Shown here piece by piece: positions 32,366 to 44,490 of a DNA stretch of 64,000 bases. The notes under the pieces were generated by a model. It was given only the letters and a program-made list of their open reading frames with translations, was not told where the DNA came from and did not search any database. How positions within the stretch are numbered: position 1 is the stretch's first letter; each line of letters starts with the position of its first letter. The DNA lies in NCBI RefSeq assembly GCF_001659605.2, contig NC_035167.2, forward strand, positions 3,968,001 to 4,032,000, read 5' to 3'. This DNA comes from Manihot esculenta. Taxonomy: Eukaryota; Streptophyta; Magnoliopsida; Malpighiales; Euphorbiaceae. The position numbers and the translations under genes are program-made.

Positions 32366-34309
32366 GTACTATAATCGCAATACTCCCTTTCCATTTTTCC
32401 TTTTTTCTTTTTCTTTTTTTATTAATTTCGTTGCATACTTTATACACGAGAGAACATTTGTGTTAGAGACGAATTTGGATTAGTCGATCACAATAACATA
32501 TTGGTTTATGAAAATCGAATTTTAGGCAAAAATTAATTTAAATCAAATCGATCTGATTTAATTCGATTCGATTCGATTTTATAAGTGCTTTTTAATGGAT
32601 TTTTTATCAACATTCTTGATGCAATTACTATTTTTTTTTCTTAAAAAAAAGTTGGATGGATTGAAATTTGTGGTTTCAACCATTGATTTCGATCTATTTT
32701 TAATTCAAACGTTAAAAGTATTGAAATCGACCCTTTTATTATCAATTCTAGATTAAACTGATTACATTGACTAAGGCTGATTTTGGTTCAATTCACAATT
32801 CAGTCCGACCACTGGCTAGGCCTACTCGTCACCATATCAATCTTTTATTTCTTCAATAGATGATCTAATAATCAAACAAGTCATTGGTATTTATTAAAAA
32901 AAAAAAAAAAAGTTTAACTAGTGAAGTGCTTTATTAAAAGCATGATGAATTGAATTAGGGTATTGCAAGTAGAATTCAAGAAATTCCCTTATTGTCTTGG
33001 CTTGAAAAAGCAGAAGCATTTCATTTTGTTAGAGCAAAAAGAAGATAATTAAAAAAAATGAAAGCTTGTTGGAGGTCATGGGTGCATGTTATATCTCCTT
33101 TTGGGCTTAATTGAATCAAGAATCAATATTTTGAATTAATTTAGCCCAAATTAAAATAAGAAAGGTTTAACTGATTTTTTTTAAAAATTAGGAATTTGGA
33201 GGATATTTAGTTTTTTTTGTTGAATTTACTAATCGATATATATTTTAAAAGAGTAATTGATAGCAGATAAATATTCTAAATATAAAAGAGTAATTAACAG
33301 CGGATAAACATATGATAAGATAGATATCAATTGAATTTTGTATGAACTTTATAATTATAGTTGTTTATTATATGTTGATAACTAATTTAATTTAATTTTT
33401 TATTTTTTTAAAATAATTTGATTTTTTTTTATTTATAATACTCCTTTCTCTCCATAATTTGTATTTATTTGATGTTTTATAATTTTTTTATTAATTTTTC
33501 AATTATATCATTTTAAAAATATTAAAATTATTAAATATTAAAAAAATTTTAAGACCTTGTTTGAAAGTAAGATAAAATTAAATAGAATTATAACTGTAAT
33601 TTATATATTACTATATGACCTGATTGAAATGAATTTATGTAATAATTGGTCGATTCGTAAAAAAAAATACGAGGTAATTAGCGTTTAGGGACAAATATTC
33701 CGATACGTAAGTCAATAAAATAAGAAACGGCGAGGATAATAAATTGTTTAGAATTTAAAAATAATTTTATAAAAATATGTATTTTAATATTTATATTCAT
33801 TAATATTTATATTATAAAAAGTTAGAGTTTGTAATCAAATCTCTTAAATATTCAACTAGACTAAGGAATATGCTATTATAGGTATAATAAACATTATTAT
33901 ATTCTCTAAAATATTTTTTTATAAAATCTTATTCTATAGTTAAAGTGGTGAATTTGATAAATAGCCTAGATTTATAGTGTTTGAAATTTTTTTTTTTATA
34001 GGTGGACCATGTAACATCTGATTATATTTTTATCACATAATTTTATCTTTTAATAATAGTTTATGATTTATTTTCAACGATTAATATATTATATCATTTC
34101 AATGATAAAATGTAAGAGTGTATAATAATTTTAAAATAATTAAAATAATAAATAAGTAAAAATTATAAAATAAAAGAAATATATTAATTTTATATATATA
34201 TATAATAAAATAAATTATAAATATATTTTTTTATATAAAATGAATAATAATAATTGAATATAATTTAAATACTTATAATAAATCGATTATAATTAATTAT
34301 TAGCTGTTA
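32366..34309. other. GT61 3' flank and AT-rich spacer
   Basis: No coding sequence. A stretch near 32500-32580 with repeated ATTCGATTCG resembles a decayed copy of the hAT subterminal repeats. Confidence 0.4.
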
Positions 34310-34768
34310 GTTACGGTTAGGGGTGAGCATTCGGTCGGTTCGGTTTAAAACTGAACCGAACCGAATAAACCAAAAATTGAAATTTTAGTATTTATAAAAA
34401 TCAAACCGAACCGATTTTGGTCAGAAACCGAATCAAACCGAACCAGTTTGATTCGGTTTGATCGATTTTGATTTTTAATAATTTTTTTTATTTTTTATAC
34501 TTTATTTTTAAGATTTTAAAATTTAATTAAAATATTTTAATTTTAATATGATTTAATTTCTCAATATTATTGAAAAAATATATTATTATCACTAATCGGT
34601 TCGGTTCAATTTTTTTGATTTTTTTCTAATCAAAACCGAACCGAACCGAAATAACTGAAATTTCTGAAATTAAAAATCGAATCGAATCGAAACTGAACCA
34701 AATTTTTAAATCGATTCGATTCGATCGATTTTTTCGATTTGAATCGAATACTGCGAACTAGTTACGGT
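34310..34768. mobile_element. Small hAT element with 8-bp target duplication
   Basis: Body 34318-34760 (443 bp) between perfect direct repeats GTTACGGT (34310-34317 and 34761-34768). The left end TAGGGGTGAGCATTCGG matches the 5754 element. The right end is decayed (CTGCGAACTA). CGGTTCGGTT motifs are packed near both ends. No coding content. Confidence 0.85.
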
Positions 34769-34906
34769 GAAATAATCAATAAAAGTGATAATTATAGCTT
34801 ACGATTAAATTATACAGACCGTTAATTAGTAATTAGATTTTAGTTGAAGGGATCAATTTAAATCTTTAGTCAATAAATATAAAAATTAAAAGGACACTAA
34901 TTTATT

Positions 34907-34966
34907 GATGAGAATGTTTTGGACCACAGGCAGTGGGCCATATACTAATAACATAGCATTCTCATC
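34907..34966. repeat. Hairpin with GATGAGAATG/CATTCTCATC ends
   Basis: Ten-base perfect inverted ends (34907-34916, 34957-34966) enclose 40 bases. A second hairpin of the same end sequence follows at 34997. Confidence 0.6.
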
Positions 34967-34996
34967 AGCTACTCCTAGATTCGACACCCCTTGATT

Positions 34997-35036
34997 GATG
35001 AGAATGTTTAAAATGACTAATTTAAACATTCTCATC
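34997..35036. repeat. Second hairpin of the same family
   Basis: GATGAGAATGTTTAAA at 34997-35012 pairs with TTTAAACATTCTCATC ending at 35036 around a short loop. The 16-base stem is perfect. Its stem ends equal those of the hairpin at 34907, so the pair may be a duplicated or nested tiny element. Confidence 0.65.
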
Positions 35037-35686
35037 TAATTTTTTATTAATTATTTTTAAAATGATTAAAATATTTTTAAATATAATTTTTTAATTATCA
35101 AACTATATCAAAATCAATATTTATACCTTTTAATTTTTTTAAAAATAAATAATTTAGTTATAACAAAATACATAATTTATCCTCTCATTTTTTATGAAAA
35201 GTTATTTTATCATTTTAATTTTAGTTTTATCTTATTTACTCATTCAATTTTTAAATTATGAAATAATTTAATCCATATAATTAGTATATAATATTTATGT
35301 GCTACTATATATTAAGTTATTTAATAAATAAAAGTAAAAAGGGTGATATATACATCCTATCCCTTTATAAAAATTAAATTATTCAAAATTTTAAAATTAA
35401 AAAAATAAATAAGATAAAATTAAAGTTGAGGAATAACATGAAAAATTATTTAAAATTTAGTTAAAAAGTAAATAAGATAAAATTAAAGTTGAGAAATAAA
35501 ATCGCTTTTCATGAAAAGGTGAAGGCATAAATTATTGTATTCTAATTTTATCAAATAGAAAGAAAATACCTTCGATTTAATAAAATCAAAATATAAAAAT
35601 TTAAAATATTAAATTTTAAAAATGGAGGAGCATGCAGATTAATTTTTACCTAGAAAAGTAGCTTTTCAAATAAATAAAAAAGAAAT

Positions 35687-36248
35687 TGATATTACAGATA
35701 TTAGATCGATAATATGGCTAAAATAGTACTCTATTATGATTGGCTAGACCTGTAAGGAAGAGAAAGTGAGGTAGTGGTGGGTGCCCACGGCAGCCACTCC
35801 GACGCTCAAGTTAGTGTACTGAAGAATAGAAATAATGCAATGCATTGCTTAGAATTTGAATAGTGTTCAAGAATAGTGTTTTCTTTATCTCTGTAATTCT
35901 TCTCCTTTTATACTGTAAGAATATGGAGATAATTATAGTATTTCACAATGATCCGACGATGATGTGGACGACTGCTTGATAAAATATATCATTGGCTATA
36001 GATTGATAATTCCACGATAACTGGCATAATGAGGATACGTTGGATTGTTCCTGATAATAGTAACTCCATGCTGAGACTTGCCCTGTTGAGGGAAGAGCGA
36101 GTCTTGATGATAAACCAGGTGTATGAGTTGTCTGGATCTTCCTTTCCTTGGGTTGGATTATGTTACCTACTTGTCAGATCTTTGCCATGTGGACTTGTCT
36201 TATGGTGTTAGCTCATGACTCACTTTGAGTGATTGTTACGTAGCATCA
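35687..36248 (-). repeat. 3' LTR of the Tat-like element
   Basis: 562 bp. It aligns throughout with 39645-40185, e.g. the shared GAAGAATAGAAA, TTCTTCTCCTTTTATACT and GCCCTGTTGAGGGA blocks. The polypurine tract lies just beyond 36248. Confidence 0.85.
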
Positions 36249-37199
36249 TAGTCCCCCACTAGTCTTTGATTCTTCATATTCGAAGGTGACGATTTGTCCT
36301 TTTAATTTCGCGGCATTATTTCTTGCCTTGGTCATGATGGTTGCCTTATTTAAAACTTTGCCGGCTATGCCACTGTATAAGAACCCTCCTTCCTCATCTT
36401 TATGACTATCATCTGTGGGAGACATGAATCAGAGTATTTTCTTTTCTTTTCTTGAGAATAGTCAAATCTGTAAGGAGGATATCATCATGGTCTTCGAAGA
36501 GCAGCTGAAGACAGGTCTTCAAGAAGGTGCAAACGCACTGCTTAGTCCTGAGGACTACAACTAGTCCAACTATAACGGTTTTTTAGCGTCACGACCCCAG
36601 GGAGGGGGTTGGATTGTGCAAGATTGATTCCAATGGCTAAGTCAAGGAAGTAATTAGAGGTACAGTCCTTCATGTGGCTTTTTCTGGACAGAAGACATCT
36701 TCCTTCGAGGTCAAGAGGTTGAAGACGACCCTACCAACTAGGTCTCTACTAATGAATTTTAGAACATTCTGACATAATAGAGACTCACTAAAGTCCACCT
36801 TATCTCCTTGTGATCTTTTATATAAAAAATATATTTTGTATATCTACTCTTAGGCGTTTGTTTTATTCCCCTTGTCGCTATCAACAATGGGCCATGAGGC
36901 TATCTCTCAATCAAATTATAAATCTAGTGTCCATCATTTTTTGCCAAAGAAGATGGCTAAAGCACGTTTACTTTGCATGGCTTAAAGTTTGTCTTAACAT
37001 ATATAAAATAATTTCAAAAATTTTAGTAAAATAGGATTAATACCTAGGCCTGTGGCCGGGCAGATTCCTACCTTGAGGAGCTTTTGCCATAAGGAATTTT
37101 CACCCAATCATTCAACTTGATACTGGAGCATAAGACTCGCCTTGTTAATCTGACACCTTCATCTTTTGTAGATTGGTATACCCGCTTCATGGTTGTCTA

Positions 37200-37735
37200 G
37201 ATAACTTGATTAATGGGATTAATGCCCCGATTGGCGGAACCCGCCTTGTGACCTGTCCTGGCGAAACTCGCCTTGTAGTATTTTTTAGTGGAACCAATGC
37301 CCGGATGGTTTGACGAAACCTGCTTTTGTGACCTGGCCTGGCAAAACCCGCCTTGTGGCCTTTTTTAATGAGACCGATGCCCGGATGGTCTGCGCGGAAT
37401 CCGTCTTATGACCTGACCTGACGAAACTCACCTTGTGGCCTTTTTTAGTGGAACCAACGCCCGGCTGGTCTAGTGAAACCTGTATTGTGGTCTTTTTTAG
37501 TAGGATCAATGCCCAGATAGTCTAGCAGAACTCGCCTTGTGACTTGGTCTGGTGGAACCTGTCTTATAGTCTTATTTAACGGGATCAACGCCCAGATGGT
37601 CTAGTGAAACTCGCCTTGTGACCTGGTCTAGCAAAATCCACCTTGTATTTTTTTAGTGGAACTAATGCCCAAATGGTCTGACGGAACCCGCCTTGCGACC
37701 TGGCCTGGCGAAACCCTCCTTATGGCCTTGTCTTG
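37200..37735 (-). repeat. About 80-bp tandem array in the 3' non-coding part of the Tat element
   Basis: Units contain (G)GAACCAATGCCCGGATGGT followed by a CGAAACCCGCCTTGTGACCTG-like half. Starts at about 37217, 37291, 37372, 37451, 37504, 37583 and 37659 give periods of 74-81, with one shortened unit (53). Tandem arrays between integrase and 3' LTR are known for Tat/Ogre-type gypsy elements. Confidence 0.8.
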
Positions 37736-37849
37736 TCTCTTTAAACTTTTTGAGAAAGGCAATCCCATATATACTTATCACTAAAAAACACAATATGTAA
37801 AAGAAATACATCGTTAACTTATTATTGATATTTTCTCATATTATTGATA

Positions 37850-39000
37850 TTTTCTCATATTACAAATATTTCAAATATGGGGAATGACTTGACCAGCTAA
37901 CTTGGCCAACTTATATGATCTTGGATGAGTAACCTTAGAGACCCTAAACGGTCCTTTCTGATTTTTGCCCAACTTACCAGGCCCAGAATTGCCACTTGTT
38001 ACATCTGTTCTTTTGAGGACTACGTCCCCATGTTAAAGGCTCGTGGTCTGATCTTGCTGTTGAACATTCTGGACATTTTATTTCTATAAATTGCCATTCT
38101 GATTGCGGCCTCTCTCGTAGGAACTCGACTCGGCCCAAATTGATTGCATTTCTTCAGGATTCCCTGAAATCTTAGGGTGTTGTGTCCTTAAGCTGCTTAC
38201 TTGAATTTCTATGGGGATGTCTATCTTGGCCTCATATACAAGGAGAAAAGGTATTTCTCCTGTAACTGTCCTGAGGGTGGTCTTGTATACTTATAGTATG
38301 TGAGGTAACTCTTCGGGCCAGCTACCCTTAGCTTGGTCAAGCCTTTTTTTAGCCCCTGAAAGATGGTCCTGTTTGTCACTTCGATCATACTATTGGTTTG
38401 AAAGTGATAAGTTGAGCTGAACCTCAAGTTAATTTCTCATTTCTTATAGAAATCTTTAAACCTAAAGCTTGCAAACTGAGTTTCATTATCAGTGATCGTT
38501 ATCTTTGATATTCCAAATCGAGTGAATATATTTTTGCTGACGAAAAAAATCGCTTGTTGGATGGTGATGGACTATACTGCCGCAGCCTCAGCCCACTTGC
38601 TGAAATGATTTATTGTCATAATCACTTCCTAGACCTGGATGCTTTAAGAAATGAGCTAAGGATATTTTACCCCCACTGAAATAAAGGCCAAGGGCTTCTA
38701 ATAGCTACTTGTATTTCTCCCGGGATCCTTGGGATATTTGCATGTACTTGACATCTTCGACACTTCTAGATAAATTGCGTCGCATCTTACATTATCATCG
38801 GCCAGTAGTACCATTGTCTGAATTTTTTTTGAGCGATTGTCTGAGTTTCTTTATGGCTCCCACAATCACCTTCATACATATCCTTTAGGATTTTATGGCC
38901 TTCTTACTCCATAACACATCGCAGCCACGGCTGTGTGGAGGACCTCCTGTACAACCAACCATCTATTAGTACGTATTTAGAAGACTTCCTTATTACCTGT
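37850..39000 (-). pseudogene. Tat-like integrase relic
   Basis: Minus strand. The clearest run is 38221-38427, with S-x-Y-H-x-Q-T-N-x-M-x-E-V-T-N-R-T-I, the conserved stretch around the third catalytic acidic residue (Glu) of gypsy integrases. The C-terminal part near 37900 resembles the plus-strand copy near 63900, and the zinc-finger part near 38750-38900 that near 62950-63100. Many stops and frameshifts. It would insert the element DNA into the genome if intact; it is not. Confidence 0.75.
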
Positions 39001-39214
39001 TTGGATGACTACTATCTCATCGACCGAAAGATCGTCTTGTGTCAAAAATTTATACACGGACATCATTCATGACTGCCCCTCCTCAATGGGAAAAGACCCT
39101 TCCACTTTTATTGCTGGAGTGTACAATTCCTCGAGCTGAAACGGTTGAGTCAAGTATTATTCACTCGCCGCTGCCATCTTGGCAAGAAGATATGCTTTTT
39201 CATTGTTGCCTCTG

Positions 39215-39350
39215 CCACTTGGCAAAGTTCGCAATTGCCTTACTCATCTTTGATTTTCTCTATTAGGGACCGAACCTTTTCCTCATATTTGATAAGATTC
39301 GGCTCTCAGATTTTGAATTGCCCTTGACACTGTGTCCACCAATACTTGCC
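39215..39350 (-). pseudogene. RNase H C-terminal fragment of the Tat-like element
   Basis: The minus strand matches the segment around 59985-60070 of the plus-strand copy (shared AACCGAATC...AAATATGAG blocks). The reverse transcriptase that should precede it is missing, which marks the internal deletion. Confidence 0.6.
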
Positions 39351-39630
39351 TTACCTCGTACTGGTTCGGGAGGATCTTAACGATCAGCAGGTCGTTTTGA
39401 AAGAATCCAAGCGCTTTGTCAGTAGGACCAAACCCTACCTCTTGCTTGGCCTAAGCTTCTTAGTCAACTGATAGGACGTCTTCTGCTACACGCTTATTTT
39501 TTCCTTTGCCCTTATTAGGTCCTCCTGTAATGACATGTACAATTTTGATCATTTTAAGGGAGTGAGAGAGGAGAGAAATAAGAGACCAATTTTAATCCAA
39601 ATGAATAGAGAGAGTTCAATGATTTTTCTG

Positions 39631-39642
39631 CAACGGAACCAA
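39631..39642 (-). promoter_or_regulatory. Primer binding site (Asp-tRNA-like)
   Basis: Minus-strand TGGTTCCGTTGC, close to TGGCGCCGTTGC, the complement of the 3' end of plant Asp-tRNA. It sits two bases from the LTR end. Confidence 0.6.
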
Positions 39643-39644
39643 AT

Positions 39645-40185
39645 GACATTGCAGATATTAGATTGATGACATGACCGGAATGATGTTATGCTGTGATTAG
39701 CTAGACCGGCAAGGAAGAGAGTGTGAGGTGGTACTCTGACGCTCAAGTCACTGTACTGAAGAATAGAAAGAATGCAATGTATTGGTTAGAACTTGAGTAG
39801 TATTCAAGAATATCATACATTTGCCTCTGTGATTCTTCTCCTTTTATACTATAAGAAAATGAAGATAATTATAGTATTTCTAGATGATCCGGAGATGATG
39901 TGGCCAACTGCTTAATAAGATATATCATTGGCTAATAGGTTGGTAATTCCGCAATTACTAGCGTAATGAGAATATGCTGGATTATTTCTGACAACGGTAA
40001 CTTCATGCCGAAACTCGCCCTGTTGAGGGAAAGGCAAGTGTTGATAATGAACCGAGTGTTTGAGCTATACGGGTCTTCTTTTTCTTAGACTGGACCGCGT
40101 TACCTACTTATCATATCTTTGCCACGTGAACCTGTCTTATGGTGCAAGCTCATTGCTCACTTTGGACGATTGTTATATAGCATCA
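39645..40185 (-). repeat. 5' LTR of the Tat-like element
   Basis: 541 bp, partner of 35687-36248. On the minus strand it starts TGATGCTATATAACAATC and ends TGTCA. Confidence 0.85.
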
Positions 40186-40315
40186 GAAACCCTGAAGTGT
40201 TTTGGCTTCAAAAAAGCTCTTAAATATTAATATTATTCTCTAATTTTATAATTCTTATTTTTTTTAAATTTTTTATACATAATTAATATATAAATTGACT
40301 ATTATAATTTTATTT

Positions 40316-40610
40316 AATTTTGTTAAATTTACTCCAAAAGCTAACTCAAGGGAGGAGTGCCTATGTGCCTGTATAAGGGGCATGTTACCTCTTTCTACCA
40401 CCGATGTGGGATTCAACAAACCCCTCACGCCTATAATTTTACTAGTGCATGATATATTTATAAGAGGCTCAATATCGGATGAGAGGCTCTGATACCATAT
40501 TAAATTTGAGTCAGATCTAATTTACTCCAAAAGCTAGCTCAAAAGTAGGAGTGTCTATATCCCGTATAAGGAGCACATTATCCATTTTCACAATAAAATT
40601 TAACAAATTT
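40316..40610 (-). mobile_element. TRIM (terminal-repeat retrotransposon in miniature)
   Basis: Body 40321-40605 (285 bp), flanked by perfect AATTT repeats (40316-40320, 40606-40610). Minus orientation: 5' LTR 40605-40498, a primer site TGGTATCAGAGC (initiator Met-tRNA type) at 40497-40486, about 67 bases of interior, a purine tract (GAGGGGTT) and the 3' LTR 40418-40321. The 3' LTR starts TGTTGAATCCCACATCGG, the hallmark start of plant TRIM LTRs. No coding capacity, as usual for TRIMs. Confidence 0.88.
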
Positions 40611-41453
40611 TAATTTATTTTTAAAATAATTTCTTATTAATTATTATTTTTTTAAATTAATATTTAAAATATCTTTTAATATTTAATAAAATTTAATATA
40701 TTAAAAATTAAAAATTAAAAAATAATTTTATTTTTTTTATGCGTAAAAAAATAAAAAAAATAAAAATTAGGAGACTTGGAGATTAATAAAATGAAAAGGG
40801 AAGTGATGAGGGAAAGAGTGCACACATCAGCAAAAGAATTAGGTTTTTGGTGAAGTGTTGGAATAGAAGATGTCTAGCGAAACCCCAACAAGCAATGGGG
40901 ACATCCATGTGGGGGTGAGAATGTAAAGGCAACGCGGCTCCTTTCCCACCACTTCTGCATTCTCCAAACACGTCCTACCTAGTTGTCAATTGTTTACTCT
41001 TTGTGCTCAAACTTTTAATTCATGTTCATCATCACAACTTCAACTAACTTTGCATTGCATTGTTTTTATCTTTCTTCTTTTAATCATCAATACAATAATC
41101 CACAAATGATTTGATGGGACTAATTATTCTCTTATATGATTGTTTATTTTGAATTTAAGGATACAAAATATTTATATTTTAAATAAATTATTAGTTCATG
41201 AAATTATTCTGTTTGTATCAATCATGATTTTTATAATATATAAAAATTTATTAATTTTTAAAAATATATTAAAATATTTTTTAAAATTTATTAATTAATT
41301 ATTTTATTAATTTTATACTATTAATATTAAAAAATTAATTAATAGATATTTTTATAAATTAATAAATAAATTAATAAATCGCTTCATATTACGTAGACTA
41401 AATATATTATAAAAAAAATTCTTAAAAATAACTATAAAATTTTATTGATAAAA

Positions 41454-41478
41454 GGCCGATAATTCAATTATCGGTCTG
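41454..41478. repeat. Short palindrome
   Basis: GGCCGATAATTCAATTATCGGTC folds on itself with one mismatch. Isolated in AT-rich DNA. Confidence 0.5.
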
Positions 41479-41562
41479 TTATACTTTACGAATTATTTTA
41501 ATTATAGCATAATTAATGAATTTATTTTTTTATTTTTAGATAAACACTCTTATTTTTGAAGA

Positions 41563-41700
41563 TTAACCTCTCAAGTTCTTTTTTTTATTATTAAAGTCTA
41601 AATATTCTCATCGCTTCTCACAGTCCATCACACGAATGTCATAATAACCTCTCAAGTTTTTTTATTATTATTATTAAAGTCTAAATATTCTCATCTAACC
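41563..41700. repeat. 85-bp-period tandem duplication
   Basis: AACCTCTCAAGTT followed by AAAGTCTAAATATTCTCATC occurs at about 41564-41612 and again at 41649-41698. Confidence 0.65.
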
Positions 41701-43794
41701 TTTAGTAAAATAAAACCATAACTTTTACTTTTTTTTTAGTCTAAATAAAATATTTTTTAATTTTAATTATCGAAAATTATTTATAATTTTCATTGAAATA
41801 AAAATAAATTAAGTAAAAATATTAAATAATTTTAAGATTTAAAAAATTATAATTTGTTATCAAATTATTAAGTCCAAATTATTCAAAGCACAAAATTCAG
41901 AATTTCGTTTAAAAAAATGATTTATTTAATATTTTTTACGGTAATTTATAAAAATATTTTTGTAATTTAATAAAACTCATAAAATAATTTTTTATTAAAT
42001 TTTTAATAATAAATTAATTTTTATCTAATAAAATATTTTTTTTTTGAAAAAAATAAATTTATAGAGACTTAATCATTGACTAGAGATTAAATGTCTTCAA
42101 ATAGCCAATATCCTCTATGTGGTTAATTTTTTAATAAAAAATATTTTTATTTATTATTTTAATAATAAAAAGTTAAAATTACTATTTTAATTTTAAATAT
42201 AGGTAAACTTATGGATTTTATTTATTATTTTTTATTCGTTATTATAGTAAATAGTTTTAATTTTTAAAACATAAAAATTAATATTTTATAATATCCACAT
42301 TTTATATTTATAAAAATTAATTTAAAATAACTCTAATTGATGTAAAAAGTTATAAAATATTACCACAAGACCGAAATATATGGCAAAAGTTATAAAATGT
42401 TCGCGCTCCTCTCAACAGGATAAATATTAGCAGAGACAGTCCAGCATATTTTTTTTAAATCTGTAATTATAAAATTTTTCACGTATTAATTGAGGATATC
42501 TCTTATCAAGCAATACATCATATTATTATCGGATAAATGTATACTATTTTTGAACATCATTTAAATTATAAATAATTTATTATATTTTCTCAATTTTTTT
42601 TTCTACGGTACATTGATTTGAATACCCATCACCACTTTACCTTATTTTCTTTATAGGTTTAACAAATTACAATATAATTTTATTCTGGTCACGTTATCGA
42701 TCTAATTTTTATAATATCGCTAATTATAATTTATAAATATAAAATTAATTTTAATTAAAACTCTATTTATCTACAGAAAATAATTTATATTTGAGAAATA
42801 TTTTTTAAAAAAAATATTTTATCTTAAAAATATTTTATATTAAAAATTCAACAAAATAACTTACTTTTCATTTAATTTTAATTTAAAAAATAAATTTTAT
42901 TAATAAATTTATATATATAAATTTTAATAAAAATATAAAAAAATATTAAAAATGACTTTTTCTTATTATTTATTTTTTCTAATTAAAAAATATTTTTTAT
43001 TAACTAATTTTTTTTAATATTCAAATGGCAAAAAATATAAAAAATATTTTCAATAAAATAAATAAAGTCTAAATATATAAATTTTTATAGTTATAAAAAT
43101 CAATTTAGACGTACTCCAACTATAATGTATAGTATAAAAATTAACTTTTAATTTTTAATTAAATATAAAAATTAATTCTTAAATCTATAATCTTATACTT
43201 ACAAAACATAAAAATTAATTTTTAAGAAAAATTAAAATTATTAATTTTAATTTTTAATTTTAATACTTATAAAATATTAATTTCTATATTTTAAATATTA
43301 GAATAATCTGTCTAATTAGAAGTAAATTACATAATAATAGAAATTTATATAATTAATAAATTTAATATATATTATTTTTCGTAAACTCTTATATTATTTT
43401 TTTAATAAAATTATTCTCTTTTTCTTTTTTAATTTTGTATCGTATAATTTCTGTTTTTACAGAAAAATACATAACAACATAATCATTCAGTCATTCATTA
43501 TTAAAAATTAAAATTATTTAATATAATAATAAATAAGAAAAATAATTGATAAAATTATAAGTTTATTGATTTTTAAAAATTAAAATAGTAACTTTTAATT
43601 TTTTATTATAAAAATATTGACCATATTTAGAGATATTTAATTTTTAATCAATAAAAATTATTTTATTGAATGAAAATTAAATTTAAAATTAATTTATTAT
43701 TAAAATTTAACGAGGAACTAATTTTCAGATTTTATCAAATTTCAAGAAACTCTCGATAATTTTTTTTTTATTTTCTAAATTTATTAAAAAAGAG

Positions 43795-44050
43795 AAGGTG
43801 GGCAGTGGGCCATGAAACAGAAACAGACAGAAAGACAGAGTCGTCCCAGTCTTTGACAATGTTGCAAACAAAGAAGTATTTATCTCTAAACAATGAAAAG
43901 CTCTGCCCTACACTTGAGGGTTATTTTTCAGCCGAGCATAAAAGCCGCTACCGCCGCAGCTGTCGCCGCCACGTAGAAAAGGCAATAATTTTCATGTCTT
44001 GTTCGCCGTATATTCGGGCCAATATCGGTTATGTACATAAATCCGTAACG
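43795..44050. other. Isolated GC-richer island of unknown nature
   Basis: Between long AT-rich tracts lies about 250 bases of balanced composition, including a CCGCTACCGCCGCAGCTGTC stretch and a CCACGT (G-box core) at 43968-43973. An open frame of 82 codons (43805-44053) has no motif I know. It could be a leftover promoter/first exon or an insertion. Confidence 0.3.
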
Positions 44051-44064
44051 TGATTTATTAAAAA

Positions 44065-44490
44065 TTCTATCGAATTCAATTAATTTAAAATTTTAATTTA
44101 AATTTTAATTTATTTTAATTCAATTTAATTTAATTTTTAATTTTAAAATATTTAATTATTTCATTTTAATTCAATTTTAATAAAAAAATTTTAAAAATTA
44201 AATTAAATCGATTAGGAAGTATATTATTTTTAATAATATAAAGAAATTAAATTATATTAAAATTAAAATATTTTAATTAAATTTTAAAATATTAAAAATA
44301 AAGTGAAAAATAAAAATTTATTAAAAATTTAAACCGATAAAATTAAATTGAATCGAATCAGACCGATTCGATTCAATTCAGTTTCTGATAAAAATCGATT
44401 CAATTTAATTTTTATAAATATCAAAATTTTTATTTTTATTTTATTTCGTTGGGTTTAATTTTGAACCGAACCGAGGAATGTGTACCTCTA
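44065..44490. mobile_element. Degenerate hAT element copy
   Basis: It shares its body with the element at 56314-56784 in the same orientation, e.g. GAAATTAAATTATATTAA, then AATCAGACCGATTCGATTC. The right end GAACCGAACCGAGGAATGTG, then TACCTCTA at 44490. The left end is decayed, and no target duplication was found. Confidence 0.6.

Larger units (their letters stand above)
34769..35686. other. AT-rich spacer around the hairpins
   Basis: No gene seen apart from the two hairpins listed separately. Confidence 0.4.
35687..40185 (-). mobile_element. Internally deleted Tat-like Ty3/gypsy retrotransposon with both LTRs
   Basis: Minus-strand element of 4.5 kb. LTRs lie at 39645-40185 (5') and 35687-36248 (3'), beginning TGATGCTA and ending in CA, clearly related but much diverged. 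The direct repeats GAAAT (35682-35686) and GAAAC (40186-40190) differ by one base. A primer site for Asp-tRNA type priming lies two bases inside the 5' LTR, and a purine tract (AGTGGGGGACTA) abuts the 3' LTR. Inside are an RNase H fragment, integrase and a tandem-repeat array; gag, protease and reverse transcriptase are largely gone. An old, dead copy. A second member of the family is on the plus strand at 57605-64000. Confidence 0.85.
40611..44064. other. AT-rich gene-free spacer
   Basis: Long A/T tracts with no coding signal. Contains an 85-bp-period duplication (41563-41700), a small palindrome at 41454-41478 and one GC-richer patch (43795-44050) listed separately. Confidence 0.45.

Noticed and set aside
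37285..37509. Minus-strand open frame of 74 codons
   Set aside because: It is formed by the 80-bp tandem array, which happens to lack stops in one frame.
42770..43050. Repeated AAATATTTTTTATTAA-type blocks, also at 170-240 and 30110-30180
   Set aside because: They look like relics of one AT-rich miniature element, but I could not define ends or target duplications, so I list no feature.
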